Shown here piece after piece: positions 17,351-27,186 of a stretch of DNA of 64,000 nucleotides. This stretch comes from Marinobacter salarius (GTDB taxonomy: Bacteria; Pseudomonadota; Gammaproteobacteria; Pseudomonadales; Oleiphilaceae). Location: assembly GCF_032922745.1 (NCBI RefSeq), contig NZ_CP136693.1:868001-932000 (forward strand). The letters are read 5' to 3'. The translations under genes and the position numbers were made by a program. Each line of letters starts with the position of its first letter. Position 1 is the stretch's first letter. The notes under the pieces were generated by a model that was given only the letters and a program-made list of their open reading frames with translations, was not told the DNA's origin and made no database searches.

Positions 17351-20300
17351 GTGATCCTGTCTGATGTCTCCATCAAACGCCCTGTCTTTGCGACGGTTCT
17401 CAGTCTTCTTATTGTGGTTTTCGGGTTGGCGGCGCTGCTGGGGCTTCCGGTGCGGGAGTATCCGGACATTGACCCACCCGTGGTGTCCATTTCCACGGAT
17501 TACATCGGCGCCGCCGCCGAAGTGGTGGACACCCAGATCACTCAGGTGGTTGAAGGGGCTATCAGTGGGATCGAAGGTATTCGCTCCATTGAGTCCTCCA
17601 CCGAACAGGGCGAATCCCGAACCAGTATCGAATTTACCATTTCCCGCAATGTCGACATCGCCGCCAACGATGTGCGCGATGCCGTGTCCCGCATTGCCGA
17701 TCAGCTGCCCGAAGAGGCTGAGGCGCCGGTCGTCCAGAAGGCCGACTCGGACGCTCGCCCGATGATGTGGGTGACCCTGCGCAGTGACATCTGGGACAGT
17801 GCGGAATTGAGCGATTTTGCCGAACGGGTGCTTGCCGACCGACTGTCGGTACTGGATGGCGTTGCCGACGTACGCATTGGTGGTGAGCGGCGCTACGCCA
17901 TCCGGGTCTGGCTGGACCGTGAACGCCTGGCGGCACGGGATATCACCGTGGCCGAAGTCGAGCGTTCACTGCGAGCCAATAACGTTGAACTCCCCGCGGG
18001 TTCGGTGGACTCTTCCACCCGTAACTTCACGGTGCGTGCGGAAGGCCGGCTCACCAATGTGGAGCAGTTCCGTGATCTGGTGATTCGTCGCGACGGCAAT
18101 GATCTTCTGCGCCTCGGCGAGGTGGCGAATGTCCAGATGGGGGTTGAGTCCGATGTCAGCCGACTGCGGGCCAACGGCAAGACTGCAATCGGCATGGGCA
18201 TCATTCGTCAATCCAAGGCCAACACGGTGGCGGTGTCCGATGCCGTGCGTGCGGAGCTGGAGAAGATACGCGAGACCCTGCCCCCGGAAGTGACCATTGC
18301 CGAAAGCTACGACGAGTCGATATTCATCCGCGCGTCGATCAAGGAAGTGGTGTTTACGCTCGCCATTGCGGTGTCCCTGGTCATTCTGGTGATCTTCCTG
18401 TTCCTGCGGTCCTGGCGGGCCACCTTGATACCGGCGGTGACCATCCCGGTGGCGGTTATCGGCGCCTTTATCGGGCTGGGCTTCCTCGGTTTCTCCATCA
18501 ACGTACTGACCTTGCTTGCAGTCATTCTGGCCATTGGTCTGGTGGTGGACGACGCCATCGTCATGCTGGAAAACATCCAGCGCCGGATCGATGAGGGCGA
18601 ACCGCCACTGCTGGCGTCGTATCGCGGCGCCAAGCAGGTGGCCTTTGCCGTTATTGCCACCACGCTCACCCTGGTGGCGGTGTTCGTGCCGATTTCGTTT
18701 ATGGGCGGCAACATCGGGCGACTGTTTGCCGAGTTTGGCTTCACTCTGGCGGCGGCGGTGGTGGTGTCCAGCCTGGTGGCACTTACCCTGGCGCCCATGC
18801 TGTGCTCGAAATGGTTGCGGCATAGCCCGGAATCGGCGGAAGGGCACCGTTTGTGGGCGGCCAGTGAGAAAGTGCTCAACGGTCTGACCCAAGGCTACGA
18901 GCGTATGCTCCGATTCGCCCTAAACCAGCCGGGGTTGTTGCTGGGCCTTGGGCTCGTCGGGCTTATCGTTGCCATCGTGATTTTTCCAAGATTGCCGCAG
19001 GAGTTGGCACCCACAGAAGACCGGGGCGTCATCATCATGCCGACCAGCGCCCCACGGGGTTCGACGGTCGAGTTCACCGATCATTATGTGCGTCAGGCGG
19101 AGCAGGAACTGTTGCCTTACCTGGAAGAGGGTGTCTCCAATCGGTTGCTGTCAATCGTTGGCTTCCGCGACGAAGAGGACAACGCGTTCATGATCATGGG
19201 CCTGGTGCCCTGGGAAGACCGTGAGATCAAACAACAACAGATCACCAGCGAGCTGCGAGGCAAGCTTAGCCAGGTCACAGGTATTCGCGCGATTGCGGTG
19301 AACCCACCGGGGCTTGGGCAGCGCGGCTTTGATCAACCAGTGGAATTCGTGGTGGCCGGGCCGGATTACGAAAGTGTGCAGGCCTGGAGCGAGGAAATCG
19401 TCGAGCGAGCGAAGGACAACCCGAACCTGCTGAACCTGGACACTGATTTCGAACTGACCCGCCCCGAACTGCGTGTGTCCATCGACCGGGAGCGCGCCGC
19501 GGACCTGGATGTCACCATCGAAGATGTGGGTCTGACGCTGCAGACCATGCTGGCATCACGGCAAGTCACCACCTACCTGGACCGCGGACGCGAATACGAC
19601 GTCATCCTCCAGGCCGCGGACGCTGATCGGGCGACGCCGTCGGACCTGGGGCAGATCTTCCTGCGCCCCCGTGAGGGAGGCACTCTGATCCCTCTCCAGG
19701 CGCTGGTGTCGGTGGAGGAAATCGGTGCCAATCCCGACCTGAGACGCATCGACCGCTTGCCGGCGGTTGTCATCAGTGCCTCGCTGGCCGATGGCTATGA
19801 TCTGGGGTCGGCACTGACGTATCTGAACAACCTGGCTGTGGATAACCTTCCGCCGGAGGCGAGGGTGAGCTACAAGGGACTATCGAGGGAATTTCAGGAA
19901 TCGTCGTCGGCGATCTATGTCACCTTTGGCCTGGCATTCGTAATTGTCTTCCTGGTGTTGGCTGCCCAGTTCGAAAGCTGGATTCACCCGTTGATCATCA
20001 TGCTGTCGGTACCATTGGCGGTTACCGGAGCCCTGCTGGGCCTGTGGTGGGCCGGCATCAGCCTGAATATCTACAGCCAGATTGGCATAATCATGTTGCT
20101 GGGGTTGATGGCGAAGAACGGCATATTGATTGTCGAGTTTGCCAACCAGCTCCGGGATAAGGGCTATGACGTGAAGGACGCGATTCTGGAAGGTGCCAGC
20201 CTGCGCTTCCGGCCGGTGTTGATGACCACCATATCCACGGTCTTCGGTGCCGTGCCTTTGGTGCTCGCAACGGGCGCGGGGGCGGAAAGCCGGGCGTCGA

Positions 20301-20500
20301 TCGGTATCGTCATCCTCGGCGGGCTGGTGTTCGCCACCACCCTGACTCTGTTTATCATTCCGGTGCTCTACAACCTGTTGGCGCGGTTTGCCAAGTCCAC
20401 CAACGCGATTGCACTGGAGCTTGAAAAACAGGCCAGCCGGTCCCCTGGTGGTCGCGGCATGGCGGCCGCCCCGCAATCGAAAGAGATGGATCAGTTCTGA
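17351..20500 (+). CDS. RND (HAE1-type) multidrug efflux transporter
   Basis: A 1049-residue AcrB/MexB-like inner-membrane pump starting with GTG, MILSDVSIKRPVFATVLSLL. It shows the two-fold RND repeat, with large periplasmic loops after helices 1 and 7 and charged residues in helix 4 (GLVVDDAIVMLENI) typical of the proton relay. It exports hydrophobic compounds by proton antiport with the adaptor encoded 4 bp upstream. Substrate specificity cannot be read from sequence. The downstream gap contains DnaA boxes. Confidence 0.94.
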   Translation: MILSDVSIKRPVFATVLSLLIVVFGLAALLGLPVREYPDIDPPVVSISTDYIGAAAEVVDTQITQVVEGAISGIEGIRSIESSTEQGESRTSIEFTISRNVDIAANDVRDAVSRIADQLPEEAEAPVVQKADSDARPMMWVTLRSDIWDSAELSDFAERVLADRLSVLDGVADVRIGGERRYAIRVWLDRERLAARDITVAEVERSLRANNVELPAGSVDSSTRNFTVRAEGRLTNVEQFRDLVIRRDGNDLLRLGEVANVQMGVESDVSRLRANGKTAIGMGIIRQSKANTVAVSDAVRAELEKIRETLPPEVTIAESYDESIFIRASIKEVVFTLAIAVSLVILVIFLFLRSWRATLIPAVTIPVAVIGAFIGLGFLGFSINVLTLLAVILAIGLVVDDAIVMLENIQRRIDEGEPPLLASYRGAKQVAFAVIATTLTLVAVFVPISFMGGNIGRLFAEFGFTLAAAVVVSSLVALTLAPMLCSKWLRHSPESAEGHRLWAASEKVLNGLTQGYERMLRFALNQPGLLLGLGLVGLIVAIVIFPRLPQELAPTEDRGVIIMPTSAPRGSTVEFTDHYVRQAEQELLPYLEEGVSNRLLSIVGFRDEEDNAFMIMGLVPWEDREIKQQQITSELRGKLSQVTGIRAIAVNPPGLGQRGFDQPVEFVVAGPDYESVQAWSEEIVERAKDNPNLLNLDTDFELTRPELRVSIDRERAADLDVTIEDVGLTLQTMLASRQVTTYLDRGREYDVILQAADADRATPSDLGQIFLRPREGGTLIPLQALVSVEEIGANPDLRRIDRLPAVVISASLADGYDLGSALTYLNNLAVDNLPPEARVSYKGLSREFQESSSAIYVTFGLAFVIVFLVLAAQFESWIHPLIIMLSVPLAVTGALLGLWWAGISLNIYSQIGIIMLLGLMAKNGILIVEFANQLRDKGYDVKDAILEGASLRFRPVLMTTISTVFGAVPLVLATGAGAESRASIGIVILGGLVFATTLTLFIIPVLYNLLARFAKSTNAIALELEKQASRSPGGRGMAAAPQSKEMDQF

Positions 20501-20908
20501 CGACCGCAGGTAGCACCAAACTGTGGATAATTTATTGGATAACCTTCGGATAAGCTTTGGTTAAAACAAAAATAATTATTATAAAACAAGAAATTAAGCA
20601 ACATTATGGGGCGTTTTAGAGCACTTCTGAGATGTGGATAACTTTCTTGAAAAGTTTTCTGAGAAGGTGTCTACAAGCCGCTGATATCTGTCAGATTTCG
20701 GTTATCCACTATTCGTGAAACCCGGCGTGGAACCCTGTATATCGGGTAGGTAATGCTCGAGGTCTTTCGATTACCCCGCCTGTCTGGTTAAAATTTGCAC
20801 ATTCTGACTGCAATTTACCGGGTGAGGCGTTATACTCCCCGCCCTGATTTTCAGGCTGTTTCCTGAGACCGAGAAATTTTCTGAGTCCCCGTTTGCCGAG
20901 GTGATGTT
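20501..20908. other. Second oriC-like region upstream of mnmG
   Basis: This 408-bp gap has two perfect DnaA boxes TTATCCACA (minus strand, 20522-20530 and 20633-20641), a TTATCCACT (plus, 20702-20710), and the weaker minus-strand matches TTATCCAAT (20534-20542) and TTATCCGAA (20545-20553). An extreme AT-rich stretch follows at about 20555-20608. Boxes beside an AT-rich element are the layout of a bacterial origin, and Escherichia coli oriC also abuts mnmG (gidA). It has better boxes than the dnaA-rpmH gap. It could be oriC, an accessory DnaA-binding site, or a DnaA-regulated mnmG promoter. Confidence 0.6.
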
Positions 20909-22795
20909 GTGGATTATCCGACCCGTTTCGATGTCATAGTCATTGGTGGTGGCCATGCCGGCACTGAAGCCGCGCTGGCGGCTGCACGCATGGGTTCGCA
21001 GACCCTGCTGCTGACCCACAACATTGAGACCTTGGGCCAGATGTCCTGCAATCCCGCCATTGGCGGCATCGGCAAGAGCCATCTGGTCAAGGAAATCGAT
21101 GCTCTCGGCGGTGCCATGGCCATGGCGACCGATAAGGCGGGCATCCAGTTCCGCGTGCTCAACTTGCGCAAGGGACCGGCGGTACGAGCCACCCGCGCCC
21201 AGGCGGACCGGGTGCTGTACAAGGCGGCGATCCGCGAAATCCTCGAGAACCAGCCCAACCTGACCCTGTTCCAGCAGGCTGCTGACGACCTGATTGTGGA
21301 TGGTGAGCGCATTACCGGCGTGGTGACCCAGTCCGGCATTCGTTTTCGCGCGCCCACGGTGGTGCTGACCACCGGAACCTTCCTTGGCGGTGTTATCCAC
21401 ATCGGCATGCAGCAGCATTCCGGTGGCCGTGCCGGTGACGCACCGGCAAACGCGCTGGCACAGCGTTTACGAGAACTGCCGTTCAACGTCGGGCGCCTGA
21501 AAACCGGCACCCCACCCCGTATCGATGCCCGCAGCGTGAATTTCTCCGTGATGCAGGAGCAATGGGGTGATGACCCGGCGCCCGTGATGTCCTTCGTGGG
21601 TTCCCGTAACCAGCATCCTGAACAGGTATGTTGTTACGTTACCCGCACCACCGAACAAACCCACGACATCATTCGCAGTGGCTTTGACCGGTCGCCCATG
21701 TTTGCCGGTAACATCGAAGGCATCGGGCCTCGCTATTGCCCGTCCATCGAGGACAAGGTAAGCCGGTTTGCCGACAAGGACTCGCACCAGATTTTCGTGG
21801 AGCCGGAAGGGCTGACGACGAATGAGCTATACCCCAACGGCATCTCCACCAGTCTTCCGTTCGATATCCAGCTTGCCGCTGTGCGCACCATTCCAGGCTT
21901 CGAGAATGCCCACATTACGCGGCCCGGCTACGCCATCGAGTACGACTTCCTGAACCCACAGGATCTGCGCCACACCCTGGAAACCAAATTCATTCAGGGC
22001 CTGTACTTTGCGGGCCAGATCAATGGCACTACTGGTTATGAAGAAGCCGGTGCCCAGGGCCTTCTCGCGGGTATCAACGCGGCATTGCGTGCCCAGGACA
22101 AGGACGAATGGTACCCCCGCCGTGACGAAGCCTACCTCGGCGTTCTGGTGGACGACCTGATCACCATGGGTACCTCCGAGCCGTACCGCATGTTTACCAG
22201 CCGTGCTGAATACCGGCTGATCCTGCGGGAGGACAACGCCGACCTTCGCCTGACGGAAACCGGTCACAAGCTCGGGTTGGTGGATGACCAACGCTGGCAG
22301 GCCTTCAACAGCAAGCGTGAAGCCATCGCGACTGAACGTCAGCGCCTGGAAACCACGCGCATTCATCCGGGTACATCTGGCGGTGACGCCGCCAACAGCC
22401 ACCTGCGCCAGCCCATGAACCGCGACCAGACACTCGCAGAGCTGCTGCGGCGCCCGGAAATCAACTATCGCCACATTGCTGACATGGCCGAAGGCCAAGC
22501 AGACGACCCTGCGGTGGCGGATCAGGTGGAAATCGAGATCAAGTACGAGGGTTATATCTCCCGCCAGGCGGACGAAATCGAGCGCCTGCGCCGGAATGAA
22601 AATACCCGTTTACCGGATGATATTGATTTTGATGCCATCGGCGGGCTGTCCAACGAGATCAAGCAGAAGCTCAAGGAAGTACGGCCGGAAACCGTGGCCC
22701 AGGCCTCACGCATCCAGGGCGTGACCCCGGCCGCCATTTCCCAGGTGCTGGTACATCTCAAGAAGCGCGACCTGCTGCGCAAGCAATCCGCCTGA
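20909..22795 (+). CDS. mnmG: tRNA uridine 5-carboxymethylaminomethyl modification enzyme MnmG (GidA)
   Basis: A 628-residue FAD protein starting with GTG, MDYPTRFDVIVIGGGHAGTEAALAAARMG, where the Rossmann GxGxxG binds FAD. It contains the MnmG signature MSCNPAIGGIGKSHLVKEIDALGG and ends in the helical domain that binds MnmE and tRNA. With MnmE it makes cmnm5U34 in tRNA. GAGGTG precedes the start. It heads the mnmG-rsmG-parA-parB group and is 8 bp from rsmG. Confidence 0.97.
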   Translation: MDYPTRFDVIVIGGGHAGTEAALAAARMGSQTLLLTHNIETLGQMSCNPAIGGIGKSHLVKEIDALGGAMAMATDKAGIQFRVLNLRKGPAVRATRAQADRVLYKAAIREILENQPNLTLFQQAADDLIVDGERITGVVTQSGIRFRAPTVVLTTGTFLGGVIHIGMQQHSGGRAGDAPANALAQRLRELPFNVGRLKTGTPPRIDARSVNFSVMQEQWGDDPAPVMSFVGSRNQHPEQVCCYVTRTTEQTHDIIRSGFDRSPMFAGNIEGIGPRYCPSIEDKVSRFADKDSHQIFVEPEGLTTNELYPNGISTSLPFDIQLAAVRTIPGFENAHITRPGYAIEYDFLNPQDLRHTLETKFIQGLYFAGQINGTTGYEEAGAQGLLAGINAALRAQDKDEWYPRRDEAYLGVLVDDLITMGTSEPYRMFTSRAEYRLILREDNADLRLTETGHKLGLVDDQRWQAFNSKREAIATERQRLETTRIHPGTSGGDAANSHLRQPMNRDQTLAELLRRPEINYRHIADMAEGQADDPAVADQVEIEIKYEGYISRQADEIERLRRNENTRLPDDIDFDAIGGLSNEIKQKLKEVRPETVAQASRIQGVTPAAISQVLVHLKKRDLLRKQSA

Positions 22796-22803
22796 GTGCG
22801 CCC

Positions 22804-23481
22804 ATGAGCGACGCACTCTGGCAACGCCAGCTCACCCAGGGCCTGGGTGACCTCAACCTGGAACTGGACAGCGCCAGCCAGCAACAGCTGCTGGCGTTTC
22901 TGGCCCTGCTGAATAAGTGGAACCGGGCCTATAACCTGACGGCTGTGCGGGAGCCACGACAGATGGTGTCTCGCCAGTTGTTGGACAGCCTCAGTATCCT
23001 GCCGTTTGTAACCGCGGACCATCTGCTGGATGTTGGCGCAGGTGGTGGGTTGCCCGGCATCCCCCTGGCGATCACGTTGCCCGAAAGGCGTTTTACCCTG
23101 CTGGACAGCAACAGCAAGAAAACCCGCTTCCTGACCCAGTGTGTGCTGGAACTTGGCCTTGAGAATGTGGAGATCATTCACGGCCGGGCTGAAAGCTGTG
23201 ATCCCGCACTCCGATACCGACAGATCAGCAGTCGTGCGTTTACGGCACTGGATAACCTCGTCAACTGGTGCGGGCATTTGCTTGCGGATGAGGGTGAGTT
23301 CCTTGCCATGAAAGGCCAGTTTCCGGATGATGAGGTGGCTGCCCTGCCAGCAGGTTGGCAGGTAACATCCCGACAGTCATTATCGGTACCTGGCTCGGAC
23401 GGCGACCGGCACCTGCTGGTGATCGGTCGGGATTCCAGCCATCAGAATTTCACGACAGGAGGCGAGTCATGGCGCGTGTGA
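22804..23481 (+). CDS. rsmG: 16S rRNA m7G527 methyltransferase RsmG (GidB)
   Basis: A 225-residue SAM-dependent methyltransferase with the RsmG blocks LNKWNRAYNLTAVREP, LLDVGAGGGLPGIPLAI (SAM site) and LLDSNSKKTRFL. It methylates N7 of G527 in 16S rRNA. It overlaps the parA start by 13 bp, so translation may be coupled. Order mnmG-rsmG-parA-parB is conserved across many bacteria. Confidence 0.95.
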   Translation: MSDALWQRQLTQGLGDLNLELDSASQQQLLAFLALLNKWNRAYNLTAVREPRQMVSRQLLDSLSILPFVTADHLLDVGAGGGLPGIPLAITLPERRFTLLDSNSKKTRFLTQCVLELGLENVEIIHGRAESCDPALRYRQISSRAFTALDNLVNWCGHLLADEGEFLAMKGQFPDDEVAALPAGWQVTSRQSLSVPGSDGDRHLLVIGRDSSHQNFTTGGESWRV

Positions 23482-24263
23482 TTGCAGTGACCAATCAAAA
23501 AGGCGGTGTGGGTAAAACCACCACCTGCGTCAACCTGGCTGCGTCGTTGGCCGCAACCAAGCGCCGCGTGTTGCTGGTGGATATGGACCCCCAGGGCAAC
23601 GCCACCATGGGAAGTGGTGTGGATAAGAATGCCCTGGAGCGCTCCGGCTACGACATGCTCACCAAGCGGGCAACGGCAGCCGAGGTGATTTTCCGGGCCG
23701 AAGTCTCGGGGTTCGACATACTACCGGCCAACGGCGACCTGACCGCCGCCGAAGTGGAACTGATGAACGAAATCGGCCGCGAGCATCGCCTGCGTCTCGC
23801 GCTGAACAAGGTGCGGGAGAACTACGACTACATCCTCATCGATTGCCCGCCGTCCCTCAGCCTGCTGACCGTCAATGCGCTGTCAGCGGCGGATACGGTG
23901 CTGATTCCCATGCAGTGTGAATACTATGCCCTGGAGGGCCTGGCGGCCTTGATGAACACGGTTGAGCAGATCCAGGAAACCGTCAACCCGGATCTGCAGG
24001 TGGAAGGCATCCTGCGCACCATGTACGACCCCCGCAACAGCCTGACCCTGGATGTTTCCAGCCAGCTCAACGAGTTTTTCGGCGACAAGGTTTACCGTGC
24101 GGTGATCCCCCGAAACGTGAGGCTGGCGGAAGCCCCGAGCTATGGTATGCCGGCACTGAAATACGATCGCGCGTCCAAGGGCGCGGTGGCCTACCTGGCC
24201 CTGGCCGGTGAAATGGTACGCCGGCATGGATCGCAAAAGACATCTGCGGCCGTTGCCGTGTAA
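23469..24263 (+). CDS. parA: Chromosome partition ATPase ParA (Soj)
   Basis: A 264-residue ParA/Soj starting MARVIAVTNQKGGVGKTTTC, where KGGVGKTT is the deviant Walker A motif. It also has Walker B ILIDCPPS. It binds DNA nonspecifically with ATP and moves ParB-parS complexes. The start at 23469 lies inside the rsmG 3' end and is preceded by AGGAGG, which decides against the longer frame starting at 23355. It pairs with parB 51 bp downstream and with the parS site in recF. Confidence 0.96.
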   Translation: MARVIAVTNQKGGVGKTTTCVNLAASLAATKRRVLLVDMDPQGNATMGSGVDKNALERSGYDMLTKRATAAEVIFRAEVSGFDILPANGDLTAAEVELMNEIGREHRLRLALNKVRENYDYILIDCPPSLSLLTVNALSAADTVLIPMQCEYYALEGLAALMNTVEQIQETVNPDLQVEGILRTMYDPRNSLTLDVSSQLNEFFGDKVYRAVIPRNVRLAEAPSYGMPALKYDRASKGAVAYLALAGEMVRRHGSQKTSAAVAV

Positions 24264-24314
24264 ACTACCTCTCCTTTGCACACAGATATTTCATCGGGAA
24301 GAATGACAAATACC

Positions 24315-25187
24315 ATGGCGGCGAAGAAACGAGGACTGGGTGAGCGCGGACTGGGCGCTCTGTTGCAGGGCTCCAGAGTCAACCTGGACCAGGAACTGAA
24401 GGATCACGATGGTGAGCTCCGGGAAGTTCCGATCGACCTGATCCAGCGTGGCCGGTTCCAGCCTCGCCGTGACATGGATCCGGCGGCCTTGCAGGAACTG
24501 GCTGACTCCATTCGTCAGCAGGGTGTGATGCAGCCCGTGGTAGTGCGTCCGATTGCCGAAGGCCGCTTTGAGCTGATCGCAGGCGAGCGCCGCTGGCGAG
24601 CCACCCAGATGGCCGAGCTGGACCGCATTCCTGCCATTATCCGTGACGTGCCGGATGACGCCGCCATCGCCATGGCGCTGATTGAGAATATCCAGCGCGA
24701 GAACCTCAATCCCATCGAAGAAGCCTTTGCGTTACAGCGTCTGCAGGACGAATTTGGCCTGACCCAGGCTCAGGTCGCTGAAGCGGTGGGTAAGTCCCGT
24801 ACCACCATCACCAACCTGCTGCGACTGATCAGCCTGTCGGAAGACGTTCGTGTCATGCTGGAGCACGGTGATCTGGAAATGGGTCATGGCCGAGCCATGC
24901 TTACGCTTCAACCCGAGCAGCAGATGCAGGTTGCACGACAGGTGGTCGCGAAGTCCCTGTCGGTTCGGCAGACGGAAGCCCTGGTTCGCCGGGTGCAACA
25001 GGAATCGCCGAACCGCAAGAAAACCAAGGGTGAAGTGGATCCGAATATCCGCGCCCTGCAGGACGACCTGGCCGAACGACTCGGTGCTCGGGTGTCGATT
25101 GACCATGGCCAACGTGGCAAGGGCAAACTGGTGATTGAATACACCTCCCTCGACGAGTTGGATGGCATTCTGGGCCATATCAAGTAA
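24315..25187 (+). CDS. parB: Chromosome partition protein ParB (Spo0J)
   Basis: A 290-residue ParB starting MAAKKRGLGERGLGALLQG. The CTPase domain has the GERRWRA box, the helix-turn-helix reads LTQAQVAEAVGKSRTTITNLLRLI, and a C-terminal dimerisation segment ends DELDGILGHIK. It loads on parS and spreads. In-frame ATGs at 24276 and 24303 exist; I prefer 24315 because ParB relatives usually start MAxKKRGLG. The likely target in this window is the palindrome at 140-155. Confidence 0.95.
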   Translation: MAAKKRGLGERGLGALLQGSRVNLDQELKDHDGELREVPIDLIQRGRFQPRRDMDPAALQELADSIRQQGVMQPVVVRPIAEGRFELIAGERRWRATQMAELDRIPAIIRDVPDDAAIAMALIENIQRENLNPIEEAFALQRLQDEFGLTQAQVAEAVGKSRTTITNLLRLISLSEDVRVMLEHGDLEMGHGRAMLTLQPEQQMQVARQVVAKSLSVRQTEALVRRVQQESPNRKKTKGEVDPNIRALQDDLAERLGARVSIDHGQRGKGKLVIEYTSLDELDGILGHIK

Positions 25188-25392
25188 CGCCCTCGGCAAG
25201 ATTCCCACAGTGCCACTGTTAACAATTTAGTGTTGGCAATCTGCGACCAACGACGGGGTACCAAAGGTCAGTTTTGACTAGGTACCACTACATATAGTGC
25301 TGCCCCTTCGTTTTGGTGTCTATTTGTGTCCCCATTTCCCCCAACGCCAGTTTTTCTGCGTGTTTCGGGGCGGAGCGACCGTTCCGGTTTTG

Positions 25393-25421
25393 TTGATTCG
25401 TGTAGATTGAACACATATAAT
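25393..25421 (+). promoter_or_regulatory. Predicted sigma-70 promoter for the atp operon
   Basis: A -35 TTGATT (25393-25398), a 17-bp spacer and a consensus -10 TATAAT (25416-25421), about 80 bp upstream of atpI. This is the only clear content I see in the 312-bp gap 25188-25499 after parB, which otherwise shows no gene. Confidence 0.7.
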
Positions 25422-25499
25422 CTGCGGCGCTTGTATCGGTGCGATTGTCTAATTAATAAACGGCACCGAACCAAAGCGGTGTGGCAACCGGGAAATACC

Positions 25500-25898
25500 A
25501 TGACGAAGGCTGAACAGGGTGGGATACAGCGTCCGCCCATCGCACGATGGTTTGTAATAGAAAGTGTGGTATTGGTCGTCGTCAGTCTGGCATTCCTCTT
25601 TCAAAGCCAGGTGGCCGGTTATTCAGCACTGTGTGGGGGGCTTATTTTTCTTCTGCCCCACGGCTATTTTGCCTTCAAGGCTTTCCGCTACTCCGGCGCG
25701 CGGTCTGCCAGGCAGATCATGAGTTCTTTTTACCAGGGTGAGGCCGGCAAGCTCATCCTGTGCGCCATCCTGTTTACGATGGTGTTCAAATGGATTCCGT
25801 CGCTTGATATAGCGGCACTTTTTTTATCATTTGCGATCATGTTGGTCACCAATTGGTTGACTCCGCTCCTTGCGGGCCGCAGAACGCAGCGAAGCTAA
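25500..25898 (+). CDS. atpI: ATP synthase subunit I (AtpI)
   Basis: A 132-residue hydrophobic protein starting MTKAEQGGIQRPPIARWFVIE with four predicted membrane helices and a basic C-terminus (LLAGRRTQRS). AtpI assists c-ring assembly or Mg2+ supply for the F1Fo ATP synthase. It is first in the atp operon and ends 19 bp before atpB. I chose the ATG at 25500, since a longer upstream frame would cover the predicted promoter. The family is poorly conserved, so the call rests partly on position. Confidence 0.88.
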   Translation: MTKAEQGGIQRPPIARWFVIESVVLVVVSLAFLFQSQVAGYSALCGGLIFLLPHGYFAFKAFRYSGARSARQIMSSFYQGEAGKLILCAILFTMVFKWIPSLDIAALFLSFAIMLVTNWLTPLLAGRRTQRS

Positions 25899-25917
25899 CA
25901 GGACCTGAGAGAACGTT

Positions 25918-26790
25918 ATGGCAGGCAGCGCATCAGAGTATATCCAGCACCACCTCCAGAACCTTACCTACGGAAACCTTCCGGCCGGGTATGAGCGTGC
26001 GGACGGGTCGGTCACGTCAGAAGCGGGCTGGACGATGGCCCAGACAGCTCAGGAAGCCTCCGACATGGGGTTTTGGGCTGTTCACGTGGATTCCCTCGGA
26101 TGGGCGGTTGGCCTCGGTGCCCTGTTTCTGATTCTGTTCCGCATCGCTGCCAAGCGCGCAACGTCTGATCAGCCGGGCGGCTTGCAGAACTTCGTCGAAA
26201 TCATGGTTGAATTCGTCGACACCAGTGTGAAAGAGACCTTTCACGGGCGTAACAAAGTAATTGCACCGCTGGCACTGACCATTTTTTGCTGGGTGTTCCT
26301 GATGAACCTGATGGACCTGGTGCCGGTGGACTTCCTGCCGCAGCTCTTCCATCTCATGGGGCTGGAATACATGAAAGTGGTGCCGACCACCGACGTGAAC
26401 GTCACACTGGGCATGTCACTTTCGGTCTTCTTCCTGATTTTCTATTACAGCATCAAGGTGAAAGGCATTGGTGGTTTTGTGGGAGAGCTGACGTTGCATC
26501 CGTTCTCCTCGGACAACCTCTTCCTCAAGGTACTGTTGATTCCGGTCAACCTGTTGCTGGAAGGTGTGAGCCTGCTGGCCAAGCCCATTTCACTGGCACT
26601 GCGTCTGTTCGGTAACCTCTACGCCGGCGAGCTGATCTTTATCCTGATTGCCCTGCTACCATTCTGGGCACAGTGGGCGCTGTCGGTACCCTGGGCTATT
26701 TTCCACATTCTGATCATTACGCTGCAGGCGTTCATCTTCATGATGTTGACGATCGTCTACCTGAGCATGGCTCACGAAGACAGTCATTGA
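25918..26790 (+). CDS. atpB: ATP synthase Fo subunit a
   Basis: A 290-residue integral membrane protein starting MAGSASEYIQHHLQNLTYG, an N-terminus common to Pseudomonas-type AtpB. The conserved helix with the essential arginine is in ISLALRLFGNLYAGELIF. Subunit a forms the proton half-channels against the c-ring. Second gene of the atp operon. Confidence 0.96.
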   Translation: MAGSASEYIQHHLQNLTYGNLPAGYERADGSVTSEAGWTMAQTAQEASDMGFWAVHVDSLGWAVGLGALFLILFRIAAKRATSDQPGGLQNFVEIMVEFVDTSVKETFHGRNKVIAPLALTIFCWVFLMNLMDLVPVDFLPQLFHLMGLEYMKVVPTTDVNVTLGMSLSVFFLIFYYSIKVKGIGGFVGELTLHPFSSDNLFLKVLLIPVNLLLEGVSLLAKPISLALRLFGNLYAGELIFILIALLPFWAQWALSVPWAIFHILIITLQAFIFMMLTIVYLSMAHEDSH

Positions 26791-26863
26791 TCGGAACCAT
26801 TAAACCGTAGTTTAAATACCAAAACCCTTAAACTGAAAACCTAACTGAAAACTGGGAGTTATC

Positions 26864-27121
26864 ATGGAAACTGTAGTTGGAATGACCGCGATTGCCGTTG
26901 CACTGCTGATCGGCCTGGGTGCCCTGGGTACTGCTATCGGCTTTGGTATCCTCGGTGGCAAGTTCCTGGAAGGCGCTGCGCGTCAGCCGGAAATGACCCC
27001 GATGCTGCAGGTTAAAATGTTCATCGTTGCAGGCCTGCTGGACGCCGTAACCATGATCGGTGTTGGTATCGCTCTGTTCTTCACTTTCGCCAACCCGTTT
27101 GTCGGCCAGATCGCCGGTTAA
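26864..27121 (+). CDS. atpE: ATP synthase Fo subunit c
   Basis: An 85-residue two-helix hairpin proteolipid. The polar loop is ARQPE and the proton-binding acid is Asp60 (GLLDAVTMIGVGIALFF). An aspartate rather than glutamate, with no sodium-site pattern obvious, suits a proton-driven ring. A GGGAG ribosome-binding site precedes the start. Confidence 0.96.
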   Translation: METVVGMTAIAVALLIGLGALGTAIGFGILGGKFLEGAARQPEMTPMLQVKMFIVAGLLDAVTMIGVGIALFFTFANPFVGQIAG

Positions 27122-27186
27122 TCGAGTCGCCGCCGGGGACACTCCCGGTCTGATGATTCTTTACACAACAGGCGAGAGGTGAAGAC

